Below, one piece after another: positions 1 through 7,216 of a DNA stretch of 9,740 nucleotides. The notes under the pieces are model-generated. The model did no database searches, was not told where the DNA came from, and worked only from the letters and a program-made list of their open reading frames with translations. Each line of letters starts with the position of its first letter. The stretch's first letter is position 1. The stretch spans positions 1-9,740 of the forward strand of contig JAJQDJ010000068.1 in assembly GCA_021202205.1 (NCBI GenBank), in the 5' to 3' direction. The DNA is from Erysipelotrichaceae bacterium (lineage in GTDB: Bacteria > Bacillota_I > Bacilli_A > Erysipelotrichales > Coprobacillaceae). The translations under genes were made by a program, and so were the position numbers.

Positions 1-3
1 TAT

Positions 4-48
4 AAAAAGGCATGAGCCCAAGAGATACGAATCCCTTAAGTTCATGCC
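4..48 (-). terminator. Long hairpin with T-tract facing the minus strand
   Basis: Bases 9-15 (GGCATGA) pair with 42-48 (TCATGCC), and inside them 20-26 pair with 31-37 around a four-base loop. Read on the minus strand the hairpin is followed by five Us (complement of 4-8), as in an intrinsic terminator. The inner stem has an A/C mismatch (23/34) on the plus strand, but this becomes a G-U wobble on the minus strand, so the minus-strand RNA folds better. No minus-strand gene lies to its right, so what it would terminate is unknown; it may belong to a small RNA or to a convergent arrangement. Confidence 0.45.
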
Positions 49-53
49 ATTGG

Positions 54-77
54 GTAAGATGTAGATCTTACTCTTTT
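54..77 (+). terminator. Intrinsic terminator before mutM
   Basis: A perfect 7-bp stem, GTAAGAT (54-60) with ATCTTAC (65-71), closes a GTAG loop and is followed by TCTTTT. It probably ends the transcript of whatever lies left of the window. It sits about 55 bases before the mutM promoter, so it separates the two transcription units. Confidence 0.55.
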
Positions 78-133
78 AACACTTATTATCTTTTAATAAG
101 AATTTTATTATGTATAATGAAAGTATAACTTCT

Positions 134-161
134 ATGAAAAAAAGTCTAATCGTGTTATAAT
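134..161 (+). promoter_or_regulatory. Extended -10 promoter for the mutM-dnaI operon
   Basis: TGTTATAAT at 153-161 is a perfect extended -10 element. A weak -35 (ATGAAA, 134-139, four of six matches) lies 16 bases upstream. Transcription would begin near 168, leaving a leader of about 30 bases before the mutM start at 197. It is the only good promoter found upstream of the overlapping genes that run to 4626. Confidence 0.6.
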
Positions 162-196
162 AAGTAAGATAAATAAAAAAGATAGAAGGATTCGAT

Positions 197-1004
197 ATGC
201 CAGAATTACCAGAGGTTGAAACAGTTAGACAAACATTAAGACAATTTATATTAGGAAGACAAATTATAGGTATAGATGTTATTATCCTAAAATGATAGAA
301 AATGATATTGATGATTTCTATCAATTAATCAATCAACATTTTTAGAAGTTGATAGAATGGGTAAATATCTTATTTTTATTTTAGATAATGATGCTTTTGT
401 TTCACATTTAAGAATGGAAGGGAAGTATCATATTGTTGATAGTCAACAACCGATAACTAAACATACTCATGTTTCATTTCATTTAGACAATGGTGAAGAT
501 TTGAGATATTTGGATATCCGTAAGTTTGGTAGAATGAGATTGGTTGATAAAAATCATTATTTAGAGGAATTACCTTTATCTAAGCTAGGTAAAGAACCTT
601 TTGATATAAGTACTGATGAATTATATGATTTATTGCATCATAGTTCATTAACTATTAAAGGAACATTATTGAATCAAGGCATCATGAGTGGCATTGGTAA
701 TATTTATGCTAATGAAATATGTTTTGCAATGCATATTGATCCACGCACAAAAGCTGCACGATTATCAAAAAAACGTTGTGATGAGTTAAGAAGAGTTTCG
801 ATTGATATCTTAAATCGTGCTATTAAGCAAGGTGGTACGACAATTTCTACATTTGATTCCAATGGTATTCATGGTTTATTTCAGATAGAATTAAAAGTTC
901 ATGGAAAAGAAATATGCTCTGTTTGTGGAAGTCAAATAAAGAAAATATATATTAATCAAAGAGGGACCTATTTTTGTCCGACATGTCAAAAGAGGAGGTA
1001 TTAG
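197..1004 (+). pseudogene. mutM: MutM/Fpg formamidopyrimidine-DNA glycosylase, broken by two -1 frameshifts
   Basis: MutM removes 8-oxoguanine and formamidopyrimidines from DNA and nicks the abasic site. Translation starts at ATG 197 behind AGAAGGA (184-190) with the signature PELPEVETVR, whose Pro is the catalytic nucleophile, but reaches TGA at 293-295 after 32 codons. The family sequence continues one frame back (YPKMIENDI, from 283), meets TAG at 343-345, and continues one frame back again (LEVDRMGKYLIF, from 342) to the true stop. Each break fits loss of one T, near 282-283 and in the five-T run 339-343. Restoring both gives 269 residues, the normal family length. The rest looks intact: HLRMEGKY, DIRKFG, GIGNIYANE, and a C-terminal zinc finger with CSVC and CPTC flanking QRGTYF. 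The piece from ATG 357 (215 aa) would lack the catalytic N-terminus and has no convincing ribosome binding site. A sequencing error cannot be excluded. Confidence 0.88.
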
Positions 1005-1006
1005 TG

Positions 1007-1948
1007 ATGATTCATTGGGGTATTATTGGATATGGAAGAATAGCTCAAAGATTTGAAAAAGGTTTATCTTATAGTACAAGAGGGAAACTTTATGCTATAG
1101 CTTCAAAATCACAAAATCAAAAAGCTCAAGATAGTCATCGCGAATGTGTGATTTATACGGATTATGATGAACTTATTCAAGATAAAAACATAGATGCTAT
1201 TTATATTGCTTTACCGCATCAATATCATTATCAATGGGCTAAAAAAGCATTGTTTCATCATAAGGCAGTATTAGTAGAAAAACCATCAACATTATCAGTT
1301 GATGATATTAAAGATTTATGTCACATTAGTGAAGAAAATAATGTGTTTATTATGGAAGCTATGAAATCGCGATTTATACCAATGATCAACGAATTAAAAA
1401 CACTACTTGATCAAGATATAATTGGAGATATATCATATATAGAAAATAGTTTTTGTTATAATAGTGAATATGATGAGCATAGTTATCTTTTTGATAAAGC
1501 TCAAGGTGGGGCAATATATGACGTAGGTATTTACAATATTGCAATAATTATAGATCTGATTAAAAAACCAATATTAGATATGAAAGTAGACTATATTAAA
1601 AAATATGATGTGGATGTTTATGATAAAGTAACTCTTATATATGAAAATTGTCAGGTAGTCATGAATAATGCGATTATGAGTAATTATGATACCTCAATGG
1701 TTATCATAGGAGATAAAGGCAAAATAGAATTAACACCATTCTTTCGTCCTACCCAAATACTTGTGACATTTGATGATGGAACGACAAAAATGTATGAAAA
1801 AGAATATGTGTATGATGATTTTTATGGTGAGATAGAAGCAGTTCATAGTGGTATTTTAGAAGGTAGATATGAAAGTGAAAGATATACTCATAAAGAGATG
1901 ATTCATGGTATTGATATTATGAAAAAAGTAAAGGATATGATGGTATGA
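1007..1948 (+). CDS. Gfo/Idh/MocA-family NAD(P)-dependent oxidoreductase
   Basis: This is a 313-residue cytoplasmic dehydrogenase of the family that oxidises or reduces sugars, inositols and related diols. The N-terminal Rossmann fold shows GIIGYGRIAQ (residues 5-14) for the dinucleotide. The family motif EKP is at 91-93, with Lys92 the expected catalytic lysine. MEAMKSRFIP (116-125) and the GGAIYDVGIY stretch (167-176) resemble the dihydrodiol-dehydrogenase-like branch. I chose ATG 1007 because AGGAGG (993-998, inside the last mutM codons) is 8 bases upstream; an in-frame ATG at 974 would put the start inside mutM with no such site. Two bases separate it from mutM and it overlaps coaE by 4, so it is co-transcribed. 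The substrate cannot be read from sequence, and its place between repair and CoA genes gives no hint. Confidence 0.88.
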   Translation: MIHWGIIGYGRIAQRFEKGLSYSTRGKLYAIASKSQNQKAQDSHRECVIYTDYDELIQDKNIDAIYIALPHQYHYQWAKKALFHHKAVLVEKPSTLSVDDIKDLCHISEENNVFIMEAMKSRFIPMINELKTLLDQDIIGDISYIENSFCYNSEYDEHSYLFDKAQGGAIYDVGIYNIAIIIDLIKKPILDMKVDYIKKYDVDVYDKVTLIYENCQVVMNNAIMSNYDTSMVIIGDKGKIELTPFFRPTQILVTFDDGTTKMYEKEYVYDDFYGEIEAVHSGILEGRYESERYTHKEMIHGIDIMKKVKDMMV

Positions 1949-2532
1949 AAGTGATAGGTATTACAAGTTCTATAGCAGGTGGAAAAAGCACAGTGACCAA
2001 TTATTTGAGAAAAAAAGGATATACTGTATTAGATGCTGATGAAATATCCCATCATGCTTTAGATAAAGGAACGCGAAGCTATTATCAGGTTATGGAAATG
2101 TTTAAAGAGTGTGTGGATGAAAATCGCAATATTAATCGTCATAAATTAGGACAAATCGTTTTTAATGATTCTAGGATGAAAAAACAATTAGAAGATATTA
2201 TTCATCCTTATGTTTCTAGTACTATGAAGAAACAAATTCAACAAAGTGATGAAGATGTTATTTTTTTGGATATTCCATTACTTTATGAAGCTCATTTTGA
2301 ATATCTTTGTGACAAGATTATAGTAGTATATGTAGATGAAGATATACAATGTGAAAGATTAATGAAACGTAATCATATCGATAAACAAGAAGCATTCCAT
2401 TTAATGCAGCAACAGATGTCAATTGAAGAAAAGAAAAATAAAGCTGATTATGTATTGGATAATAGTTTAGGCTTTGAAGATTTGTATCAAAATATAGAAA
2501 GGATTTTAAATAGTGAAATTATATATGAGTGA
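1945..2532 (+). CDS. coaE: Dephospho-CoA kinase
   Basis: CoaE phosphorylates dephospho-CoA at the ribose 3'-hydroxyl with ATP, the last step of coenzyme A synthesis. The 195 residues match the family's usual size. Visible in order: P-loop GITSSIAGGKST (5-16, Lys14), DADEISHHAL (30-39) of the CoA-binding region, LDIPLLYE (108-115), the lid-region arginines around KRNHID (141-146), and ADYVLDN (167-173) near the C-terminus. The P-loop is slightly odd: the usual first Gly-Gly is Ser8-Ser9, although Gly13-Lys14-Ser15 is intact. The start overlaps the upstream stop as ATGA, with AAAGGA at 1930-1935. coaE sits near mutM and dnaB-dnaI in Bacillus too, which supports the call. Confidence 0.93.
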   Translation: MKVIGITSSIAGGKSTVTNYLRKKGYTVLDADEISHHALDKGTRSYYQVMEMFKECVDENRNINRHKLGQIVFNDSRMKKQLEDIIHPYVSSTMKKQIQQSDEDVIFLDIPLLYEAHFEYLCDKIIVVYVDEDIQCERLMKRNHIDKQEAFHLMQQQMSIEEKKNKADYVLDNSLGFEDLYQNIERILNSEIIYE

Positions 2533-3736
2533 TTTTTATCGATGTGAGATATTTTATCCTCTCGATGAAATACAAAACGATATACTTTTTTACCTTTATC
2601 AACCTTTAATAGGTGCATCATCTGTTCATCTGTATATGATGCTCCATGTTGAAGGCAAACGTATGAAAAATACAAAGACACCTTCTTCGCTAGCTAGACT
2701 CATTAGTTTTTTAACCATCAACATGACAGATTTGGAAGAACAATTGAGGTCGTTAGAGGCCATTGGTCTTGTTAAAACATATGTTAAGCATCAAGATAAT
2801 ATAACACAATATATCTTTCAGTTAATGTCACCGCTATCTTTAAAAGCTTTTTTTAAAAATCAAATATTAACATCTTTATTGGAAGAATCTTTATCTGCAG
2901 AAGATTTAAAAAAGACTATTCAATACTTTAAGATTTATCATGAAAGTATCCATGATTATGAAGAAATCACGGCTAAATTCCAGGATGTCTTTACCATTAG
3001 CCATAAAAAAGGACGTAAACTCCAATACAGTGAAAATATGCCACAAGAGAAAACAAAAGATTTAATATTGGATTATGATTATGATTTATTTTATAAGACA
3101 TTATCAGATTATCAGGTTAGTCGTAAAAAATTAAATAAAGCAGATGAAAAATATGCTGTCCAATTGGCTCAAATTTATCATATAGATGCTATTACTTTAG
3201 CGGGATTTGTCAAAGAAGCAATGGAATCACAAGGTATAAATAAACAAATATTAAAAAATAAGATTAAAGATTATTATGATATTGATAAACAATCTAACTT
3301 AAGTGAAGTTTATCATAAACAGCCAATGCAACATCAAACAAATGATCAAAGTGACTCACCACTAGTCTTGCATATGAAATACTTAGATAGTATTACGCCT
3401 TATGAATTATTAAAAGATAAGCAAGGTGGCAGAGAACCAGTTTACCATGATTTGATGATCGTTGAAACATTGATGAGTCAATTGGGATTAAAACCAGCAG
3501 TCGTGAATGTTTTAATAGAATATGTATTAGGTAAGAATGATAATCGTTTATCTAAACGCTATTTAGAAACGATTGGTTCTTCATGGACAAGAAAGCATAT
3601 TGAAACAGCTATGGACGCTTATAAAGAATTGATGAATATTGATGACAGTGATACTGCAGAATCATCACATGTAGAAACTATTGATAATAGTGAAGCAAGA
3701 TTGTTATTGAATAAATTGAAGGGAGGCAGTGTATGA
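2513..3736 (+). CDS. dnaB: Replication initiation and membrane attachment protein DnaB (Firmicute type, not the helicase)
   Basis: In Bacillus, DnaB works with DnaD and DnaI to load the replicative helicase at oriC and at stalled forks. The 407-residue protein has an N-terminal part rich in predicted helices (about 1-110, winged-helix in the family), a lysine-rich middle, and a C-terminal DnaB_2/DnaD-like domain at about 282-374. That domain carries YLETIGSSW (350-358), which fits the YxxxIxxxW motif linked to single-stranded DNA binding in the DnaD family. The start is GTG at 2513: GAAAGGA (2497-2503) lies 9 bases upstream, whereas the in-frame ATG at 2525 would be 21 bases away. It overlaps coaE by 20 bases and dnaI by 4. 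The gene immediately before dnaI is where Firmicutes normally keep dnaB. Confidence 0.9.
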   Translation: MKLYMSDFYRCEIFYPLDEIQNDILFYLYQPLIGASSVHLYMMLHVEGKRMKNTKTPSSLARLISFLTINMTDLEEQLRSLEAIGLVKTYVKHQDNITQYIFQLMSPLSLKAFFKNQILTSLLEESLSAEDLKKTIQYFKIYHESIHDYEEITAKFQDVFTISHKKGRKLQYSENMPQEKTKDLILDYDYDLFYKTLSDYQVSRKKLNKADEKYAVQLAQIYHIDAITLAGFVKEAMESQGINKQILKNKIKDYYDIDKQSNLSEVYHKQPMQHQTNDQSDSPLVLHMKYLDSITPYELLKDKQGGREPVYHDLMIVETLMSQLGLKPAVVNVLIEYVLGKNDNRLSKRYLETIGSSWTRKHIETAMDAYKELMNIDDSDTAESSHVETIDNSEARLLLNKLKGGSV

Positions 3737-4626
3737 TAAAAGTAGATAAGAACATAGATAATATGAATATTTCGAAGATGAAGCAGGATAGTATCATGCG
3801 TTTAGCTAGAAATAAGAATATTAAAGCTTTTTTAAGAAGTTATCAATTAAATACGAGTATTATGGATGATTACTGGGTAGAATTTCTTGACTATGAAGAA
3901 GATACTCAGATGTGTGAACACTGTACTTCCTTAAAAACATGTCCTAAAGCGAGCATAGGTATGAAAAAAGTCTTAAGTTATTATGATGGCCAGATTGTTT
4001 TAGAAATGGAGAGTTGTCCATTAGGAAAGAAATTACAGGATAAAGGAGAATTATTAGAAAAGTTTACAAGTAATATGAATGAAGAATTATTGTTGACGAA
4101 TTTATTTGATTTAGAAATTGTAAAAAATATTGATCATTTGCCACCAAATAATATTCGTAGCTTGACAATGATTTTAAAATATGTTGACAATCCTACTCAT
4201 AAAGGATTATTCTTGCATGGTGATGATCCTATAAGTAATATTACTTTAATGGCAGGTATGATGAATCAGCTTGCACAAAAGGGTTATCATGTTGGTATGA
4301 TTCATTTTCCAACATTCTTAATTGATTTAAAATCTAGTTTTTCAACCAATGAAAGTAATGATTTGGATGAAATCATGAAAATAGATTATTTATTATTGGA
4401 TAGTCTTGGAGAAGAGAATGTGACAAGCTGGTCAAGAGATGAAATATTATTAACAATCTTATCTTATCGTTTAATTAATCATCTACCAACATTCTTTACC
4501 AGCATTTATGGTTATAATGATTTGAAAAAAGTCTATACTTTAAGAAAGGGAGATGAAATCAAAGCAAAAGCGATTATTTCTAAAATTCAAGCTATGAGTG
4601 ATGAAATAATTCAAGATTTAACATAA
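3733..4626 (+). CDS. dnaI: DnaI-like helicase loader with degenerate AAA+ ATPase motifs
   Basis: DnaI is the AAA+ loader that delivers the replicative helicase to the origin. This 297-residue protein has the expected N-terminal zinc-binding region (Cys61, Cys64, Cys70, Cys95) and a recognisable AAA+ core: KGLFLHG (157-163), DYLLLDSLGEE (218-228), SWSRDEI (232-238) and LPTFFTS (251-257). The nucleotide-binding residues are changed. The Walker A position reads GDDPISNIT (163-171), without GxGK[ST] and without the lysine. Walker B has Asp223-Ser224 where the family has Asp-Asp. Sensor 1 has Ile258 where TSN is usual, and the C-terminal KAxRI-type motif reads KAKAII. Flanking sequence is well conserved and no other frame restores the loop, so this is substitution and not frameshift. 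GGGAGG (3721-3726) precedes the ATG, which overlaps the dnaB stop as ATGA. Identity is secure from sequence and neighbour; ATPase activity is doubtful. Confidence 0.88.
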   Translation: MIKVDKNIDNMNISKMKQDSIMRLARNKNIKAFLRSYQLNTSIMDDYWVEFLDYEEDTQMCEHCTSLKTCPKASIGMKKVLSYYDGQIVLEMESCPLGKKLQDKGELLEKFTSNMNEELLLTNLFDLEIVKNIDHLPPNNIRSLTMILKYVDNPTHKGLFLHGDDPISNITLMAGMMNQLAQKGYHVGMIHFPTFLIDLKSSFSTNESNDLDEIMKIDYLLLDSLGEENVTSWSRDEILLTILSYRLINHLPTFFTSIYGYNDLKKVYTLRKGDEIKAKAIISKIQAMSDEIIQDLT

Positions 4627-4673
4627 TCATTATTTTAAAATCAACGAAAAGTATAGAATCAAGGAACATTTTA

Positions 4674-4682
4674 TGTTACAAT
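4674..4682 (+). promoter_or_regulatory. Extended -10 promoter of pfkA-pyk
   Basis: TGTTACAAT is an extended -10 element (TGn plus TACAAT). No good -35 lies at the right spacing, as is common with extended -10 promoters. Transcription would begin near 4689, with about 30 bases of leader. I see no convincing terminator between the dnaI stop (4626) and this site, so some read-through from the replication operon is possible. Confidence 0.55.
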
Positions 4683-4720
4683 TTAAGTAATAATTCGGAT
4701 GAATTGAGAGGAGAATAATT

Positions 4721-5683
4721 ATGGTAAAATGTATTGGTGTTTTAACATCAGGTGGAGATGCACCTGGTATGAATGCTGCTATTCGAGCTGTAACAAGAAC
4801 TTGCTTGAATAAAGGTATTAAAGTTTATGGTGTTAGATTAGGTTATAAAGGTTTACACGAAGGTGACTTTATTGAATTTGATAACCATAGTACACGTAAT
4901 ATTATTAATCGTGGTGGTACTTTCTTAAAGTCAGCACGTTTCCCTGAATTTAAAGAAGAAAGTATTAGACAAGAAGCTATTGAACAAATGAAGAAAGTTG
5001 GTATGGAAGCATTGGTTGTTGTTGGTGGCGATGGTAGCTATCAAGGTGCTTTGGCATTAACTAAGATGGGTATTAATTGTATTGGTTTACCTGGAACAAT
5101 TGATAATGATATTCCTGATACTGATTTTACAATTGGTTTTGATACAGCATTGAATACTATTGTTGATGCTTTAGATAAGTTACGCGATACTTCTAGTTCA
5201 CATCAAAGATGTACGATTCTTGAAGTAATGGGTAGAAGATGTGGTGATTTAGCAGTTTATGCAGGTTTATCTTGTGGTGCTGAAGATATTATTACAAGTG
5301 AAAGTGGTTTTGATGAAAATGAGTTAATTGAAGCTTTGAAACAATCTAAAGCAACTGGTAAAAAACATGCTTTGGTTGTTATTACTGAACATATTACTGA
5401 TGTTCATGAATTGGCTAAGAGAATTGAAGCAGCTACTGGTTTTGAAACACGTGCTAATGTATTAGGACATATGCAACGCGGGGGAAGTCCTACAGCAAGA
5501 GATCGTGTTTTAGCTACTCGTATGGGTATTAAAGCTGTTGAATTATTAGAAGAAGGCAAAGGTGGCCTTTGCGTATCTCAAAGAGGTACAGAAATTGTAG
5601 GATTACCTATTACTGAAGTGTTAGGACACAAACGTGAATATGATAAGGGTATTTACGAAGACGTATTAAAGATTCGTTATTAA
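4721..5683 (+). CDS. pfkA: ATP-dependent 6-phosphofructokinase
   Basis: PfkA converts fructose 6-phosphate and ATP to fructose 1,6-bisphosphate, the committed step of glycolysis, as a cytoplasmic tetramer. At 320 residues it matches the bacterial allosteric type, one residue offset from the Geobacillus enzyme. Seen: GVLTSGGDAPGMNAAIR (6-22) with the ATP-site Gly12; Arg73; GGDGS (102-106) with Asp104; TIDNDIPDTD with catalytic Asp128; SSSHQR with Arg163; EVMGR (168-172); Arg244; His250 and Arg253 in LGHMQRGGSP. Arg22 and Arg26, matching the effector-site Arg21 and Arg25 of the Geobacillus enzyme, are kept, so ADP/PEP regulation is likely. The Asp104 in GGDGS favours ATP over pyrophosphate. AGGAG (4709-4713) is 7 bases before ATG. 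pyk follows after 23 bases with no terminator between. Confidence 0.97.
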   Translation: MVKCIGVLTSGGDAPGMNAAIRAVTRTCLNKGIKVYGVRLGYKGLHEGDFIEFDNHSTRNIINRGGTFLKSARFPEFKEESIRQEAIEQMKKVGMEALVVVGGDGSYQGALALTKMGINCIGLPGTIDNDIPDTDFTIGFDTALNTIVDALDKLRDTSSSHQRCTILEVMGRRCGDLAVYAGLSCGAEDIITSESGFDENELIEALKQSKATGKKHALVVITEHITDVHELAKRIEAATGFETRANVLGHMQRGGSPTARDRVLATRMGIKAVELLEEGKGGLCVSQRGTEIVGLPITEVLGHKREYDKGIYEDVLKIRY

Positions 5684-5706
5684 AAAGGGTATAGGAGATT
5701 AAGTGA

Positions 5707-7134
5707 ATGAAAAAAGATAAGATGAAGAAAACGAAGATTGTCTGCACAATCGGACCAGCTTCTGATAATGAAGAAATGATGACAAAGTTAGTCAAAGCTG
5801 GGATGAATGTTATGCGCTGTAACTTTTCGCATGGATCTCATGAAGAACATGGAAAGAAGTTTGATTTAATTCGTAAGATTAATGATAAGTTAGGAACAAA
5901 TTGTGCGATTCTTTTGGATACGAAGGGTCCTGAAATCAGAACTGGTGATTTTGAAGGAGGAGCTACAGGCTTTCAAAAAGGTCAAACAAGTGTTATATGC
6001 GTAGAGGATATTGTTGGTACATCTAAACGTTTTACGACTACTTACAAGGATCTATATAAAGATGTTAAAACTGGGGGATTTATCCTTGTGAATGATGGTC
6101 AGGTAGAATTAATGGTTGACCATGTTGAAGGAACTGATATTGTTTGTGTATGTGCCAATGATGGTGTAGTTAAAAACAAACGTGGTATTAATGTTCCAGG
6201 AATTGAATTGGGATTTGATTTTATTTCACCTAGAGATCGTGCTGATTTGGTCTTTGGATGTCAACAGGATGTTGATTATATTGCAGCATCTTTTGTCAGA
6301 CGTCCTCAAGATGTTTTGGATATTAAGAAAGTGCTTATTGAACATGGGAAACCTAATATTCAAATCATTGCGAAGATTGAAAATAGTGAAGGTGTTGAAA
6401 AGGTTAATGATATCTTAAAGGTTGCTGATGGTATTATGGTCGCTAGAGGTGACTTGGGTGTGGAAATACCTGCAGAGGATGTTCCACTCATTCAAAAAGA
6501 TATTATCAAAAAAAGCAAGGATGCTGGTAAAGTTGTTATTACTGCAACTCAAATGTTAGAATCAATGCAAGAAAATCCAAGACCTACAAGAGCTGAGGTA
6601 TCGGATGTTGCCAATGCAATATTTGATGGTTCTGATGCGATTATGTTATCAGGAGAATCAGCACAAGGTAAATATCCAGAAGAAACTGTAGAAACAATGA
6701 GAAAGATAGCTTTAAAAACAGAAGCTGCTTTGGATTATGAAGCTTTACATGATGATGCTGTTAAAACAGCACCAACAGATCCTAGTGAAGCAATTTGCAT
6801 GTCAGTTGTAGAAATTGCCAATAGATTTGATATTGCAGCTATTATTGCTTATACAGAATCTGGTTATACAGCTAAGAAAATGTCAAGATATAGACCTGAA
6901 TGTCCTATTATAGCACCTACTCCATTTGATAAGACAACGAAAAGATTGGCTCTTAACTGGGGTATTACTTCATGTACGGTTGCACATATGGATACTAAGG
7001 AAGCTTTAATGATTTTGGCTGAAGTTGTTGCCAAAGAACATGGTATTGAAGCAGGAGAAAAGATTTTGGTAACTGGTGGAACACCTGGTGTCGAAGGGAC
7101 AACTAATTATTTACAACTTATTACAGTAAGATAG
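5707..7134 (+). CDS. pyk: Pyruvate kinase
   Basis: Pyruvate kinase transfers phosphate from PEP to ADP, giving pyruvate and ATP in the last step of glycolysis. The 475 residues carry the standard A, B and C domains and lack the extra C-terminal PEP-utiliser-like domain of the Bacillus enzyme (about 585 aa). Seen: KTKIVCTIGPAS (8-19); MRCNFSHG with Arg37, Asn39, Ser41 and His42; DTKGPEIRTG (71-80); IAKIENSEG (221-229) with catalytic Lys223 and the metal ligand Glu225; ARGDLGVE with Asp249; and TATQMLESM through NPRPTRAEVSD (279-300). ATG 5707 is chosen because AGGAG (5693-5697) lies 9 bases upstream; Met6 is too far from it. The gene is co-transcribed with pfkA, a common Firmicute pairing that coordinates the top and bottom of glycolysis. 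Confidence 0.97.
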   Translation: MKKDKMKKTKIVCTIGPASDNEEMMTKLVKAGMNVMRCNFSHGSHEEHGKKFDLIRKINDKLGTNCAILLDTKGPEIRTGDFEGGATGFQKGQTSVICVEDIVGTSKRFTTTYKDLYKDVKTGGFILVNDGQVELMVDHVEGTDIVCVCANDGVVKNKRGINVPGIELGFDFISPRDRADLVFGCQQDVDYIAASFVRRPQDVLDIKKVLIEHGKPNIQIIAKIENSEGVEKVNDILKVADGIMVARGDLGVEIPAEDVPLIQKDIIKKSKDAGKVVITATQMLESMQENPRPTRAEVSDVANAIFDGSDAIMLSGESAQGKYPEETVETMRKIALKTEAALDYEALHDDAVKTAPTDPSEAICMSVVEIANRFDIAAIIAYTESGYTAKKMSRYRPECPIIAPTPFDKTTKRLALNWGITSCTVAHMDTKEALMILAEVVAKEHGIEAGEKILVTGGTPGVEGTTNYLQLITVR

Positions 7135-7158
7135 GAACTTCTTTTGGAAGTTCCTTTT
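7133..7158 (+). terminator. Intrinsic terminator of pfkA-pyk
   Basis: A perfect 9-bp stem, AGGAACTTC (7133-7141) with GAAGTTCCT (7147-7155), closes a five-base TTTTG loop and runs into TTTT. The stem begins inside the pyk stop codon (TAG, 7132-7134), so the operon ends with almost no 3' untranslated sequence. Confidence 0.85.
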
Positions 7159-7180
7159 AACATAAATTTTAATTATAATG

Positions 7181-7216
7181 ACTATATTTTTCATGACATA
7201 AGCATGGAAAAATAGT
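7181..7216. promoter_or_regulatory. Imperfect palindrome over the glucosidase promoter, possible operator
   Basis: ACTATATTTTTCATG (7181-7195) is mirrored by CATGGAAAAATAGT (7203-7216), with small length differences between the arms and seven bases between them. It covers the -35 hexamer and touches the first base of the -10, the place a repressor would act. The RpiR-family gene at 8812 is the natural candidate to bind it, but I know of no consensus that proves this. Confidence 0.4.

Noticed and set aside
76..324. Minus-strand 82-codon open frame opposite the start of mutM
   Set aside because: It is antisense to the conserved PELPEVET-coding stretch, is low complexity (Ile, Phe, Leu) and shows no ribosome binding site or family. 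It ends just before the minus-facing hairpin, but this is most likely chance.
270..350. Programmed -1 ribosomal frameshifting or transcriptional slippage that would rescue mutM
   Set aside because: Both shifts are in the -1 direction, but neither site has an X XXY YYZ slippery heptamer, and the five-T run is short for slippage. Two successive events would be needed. MutM is not known to use recoding, so decay or sequencing error is simpler.
974..1006. Earlier in-frame start (ATG 974) for the oxidoreductase
   Set aside because: It lies inside mutM, adds residues outside the family start, and ignores the AGGAGG at 993-998 that is well placed for ATG 1007.
4627..4673. Terminator after dnaI
   Set aside because: Only the short palindrome ATTTTAAAAT is present, with no GC-containing stem and no T-tract after it.
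6182..6418. 78-codon plus-strand open frame inside pyk
   Set aside because: It lies wholly within the well-conserved pyk gene in another frame and has no recognisable features.
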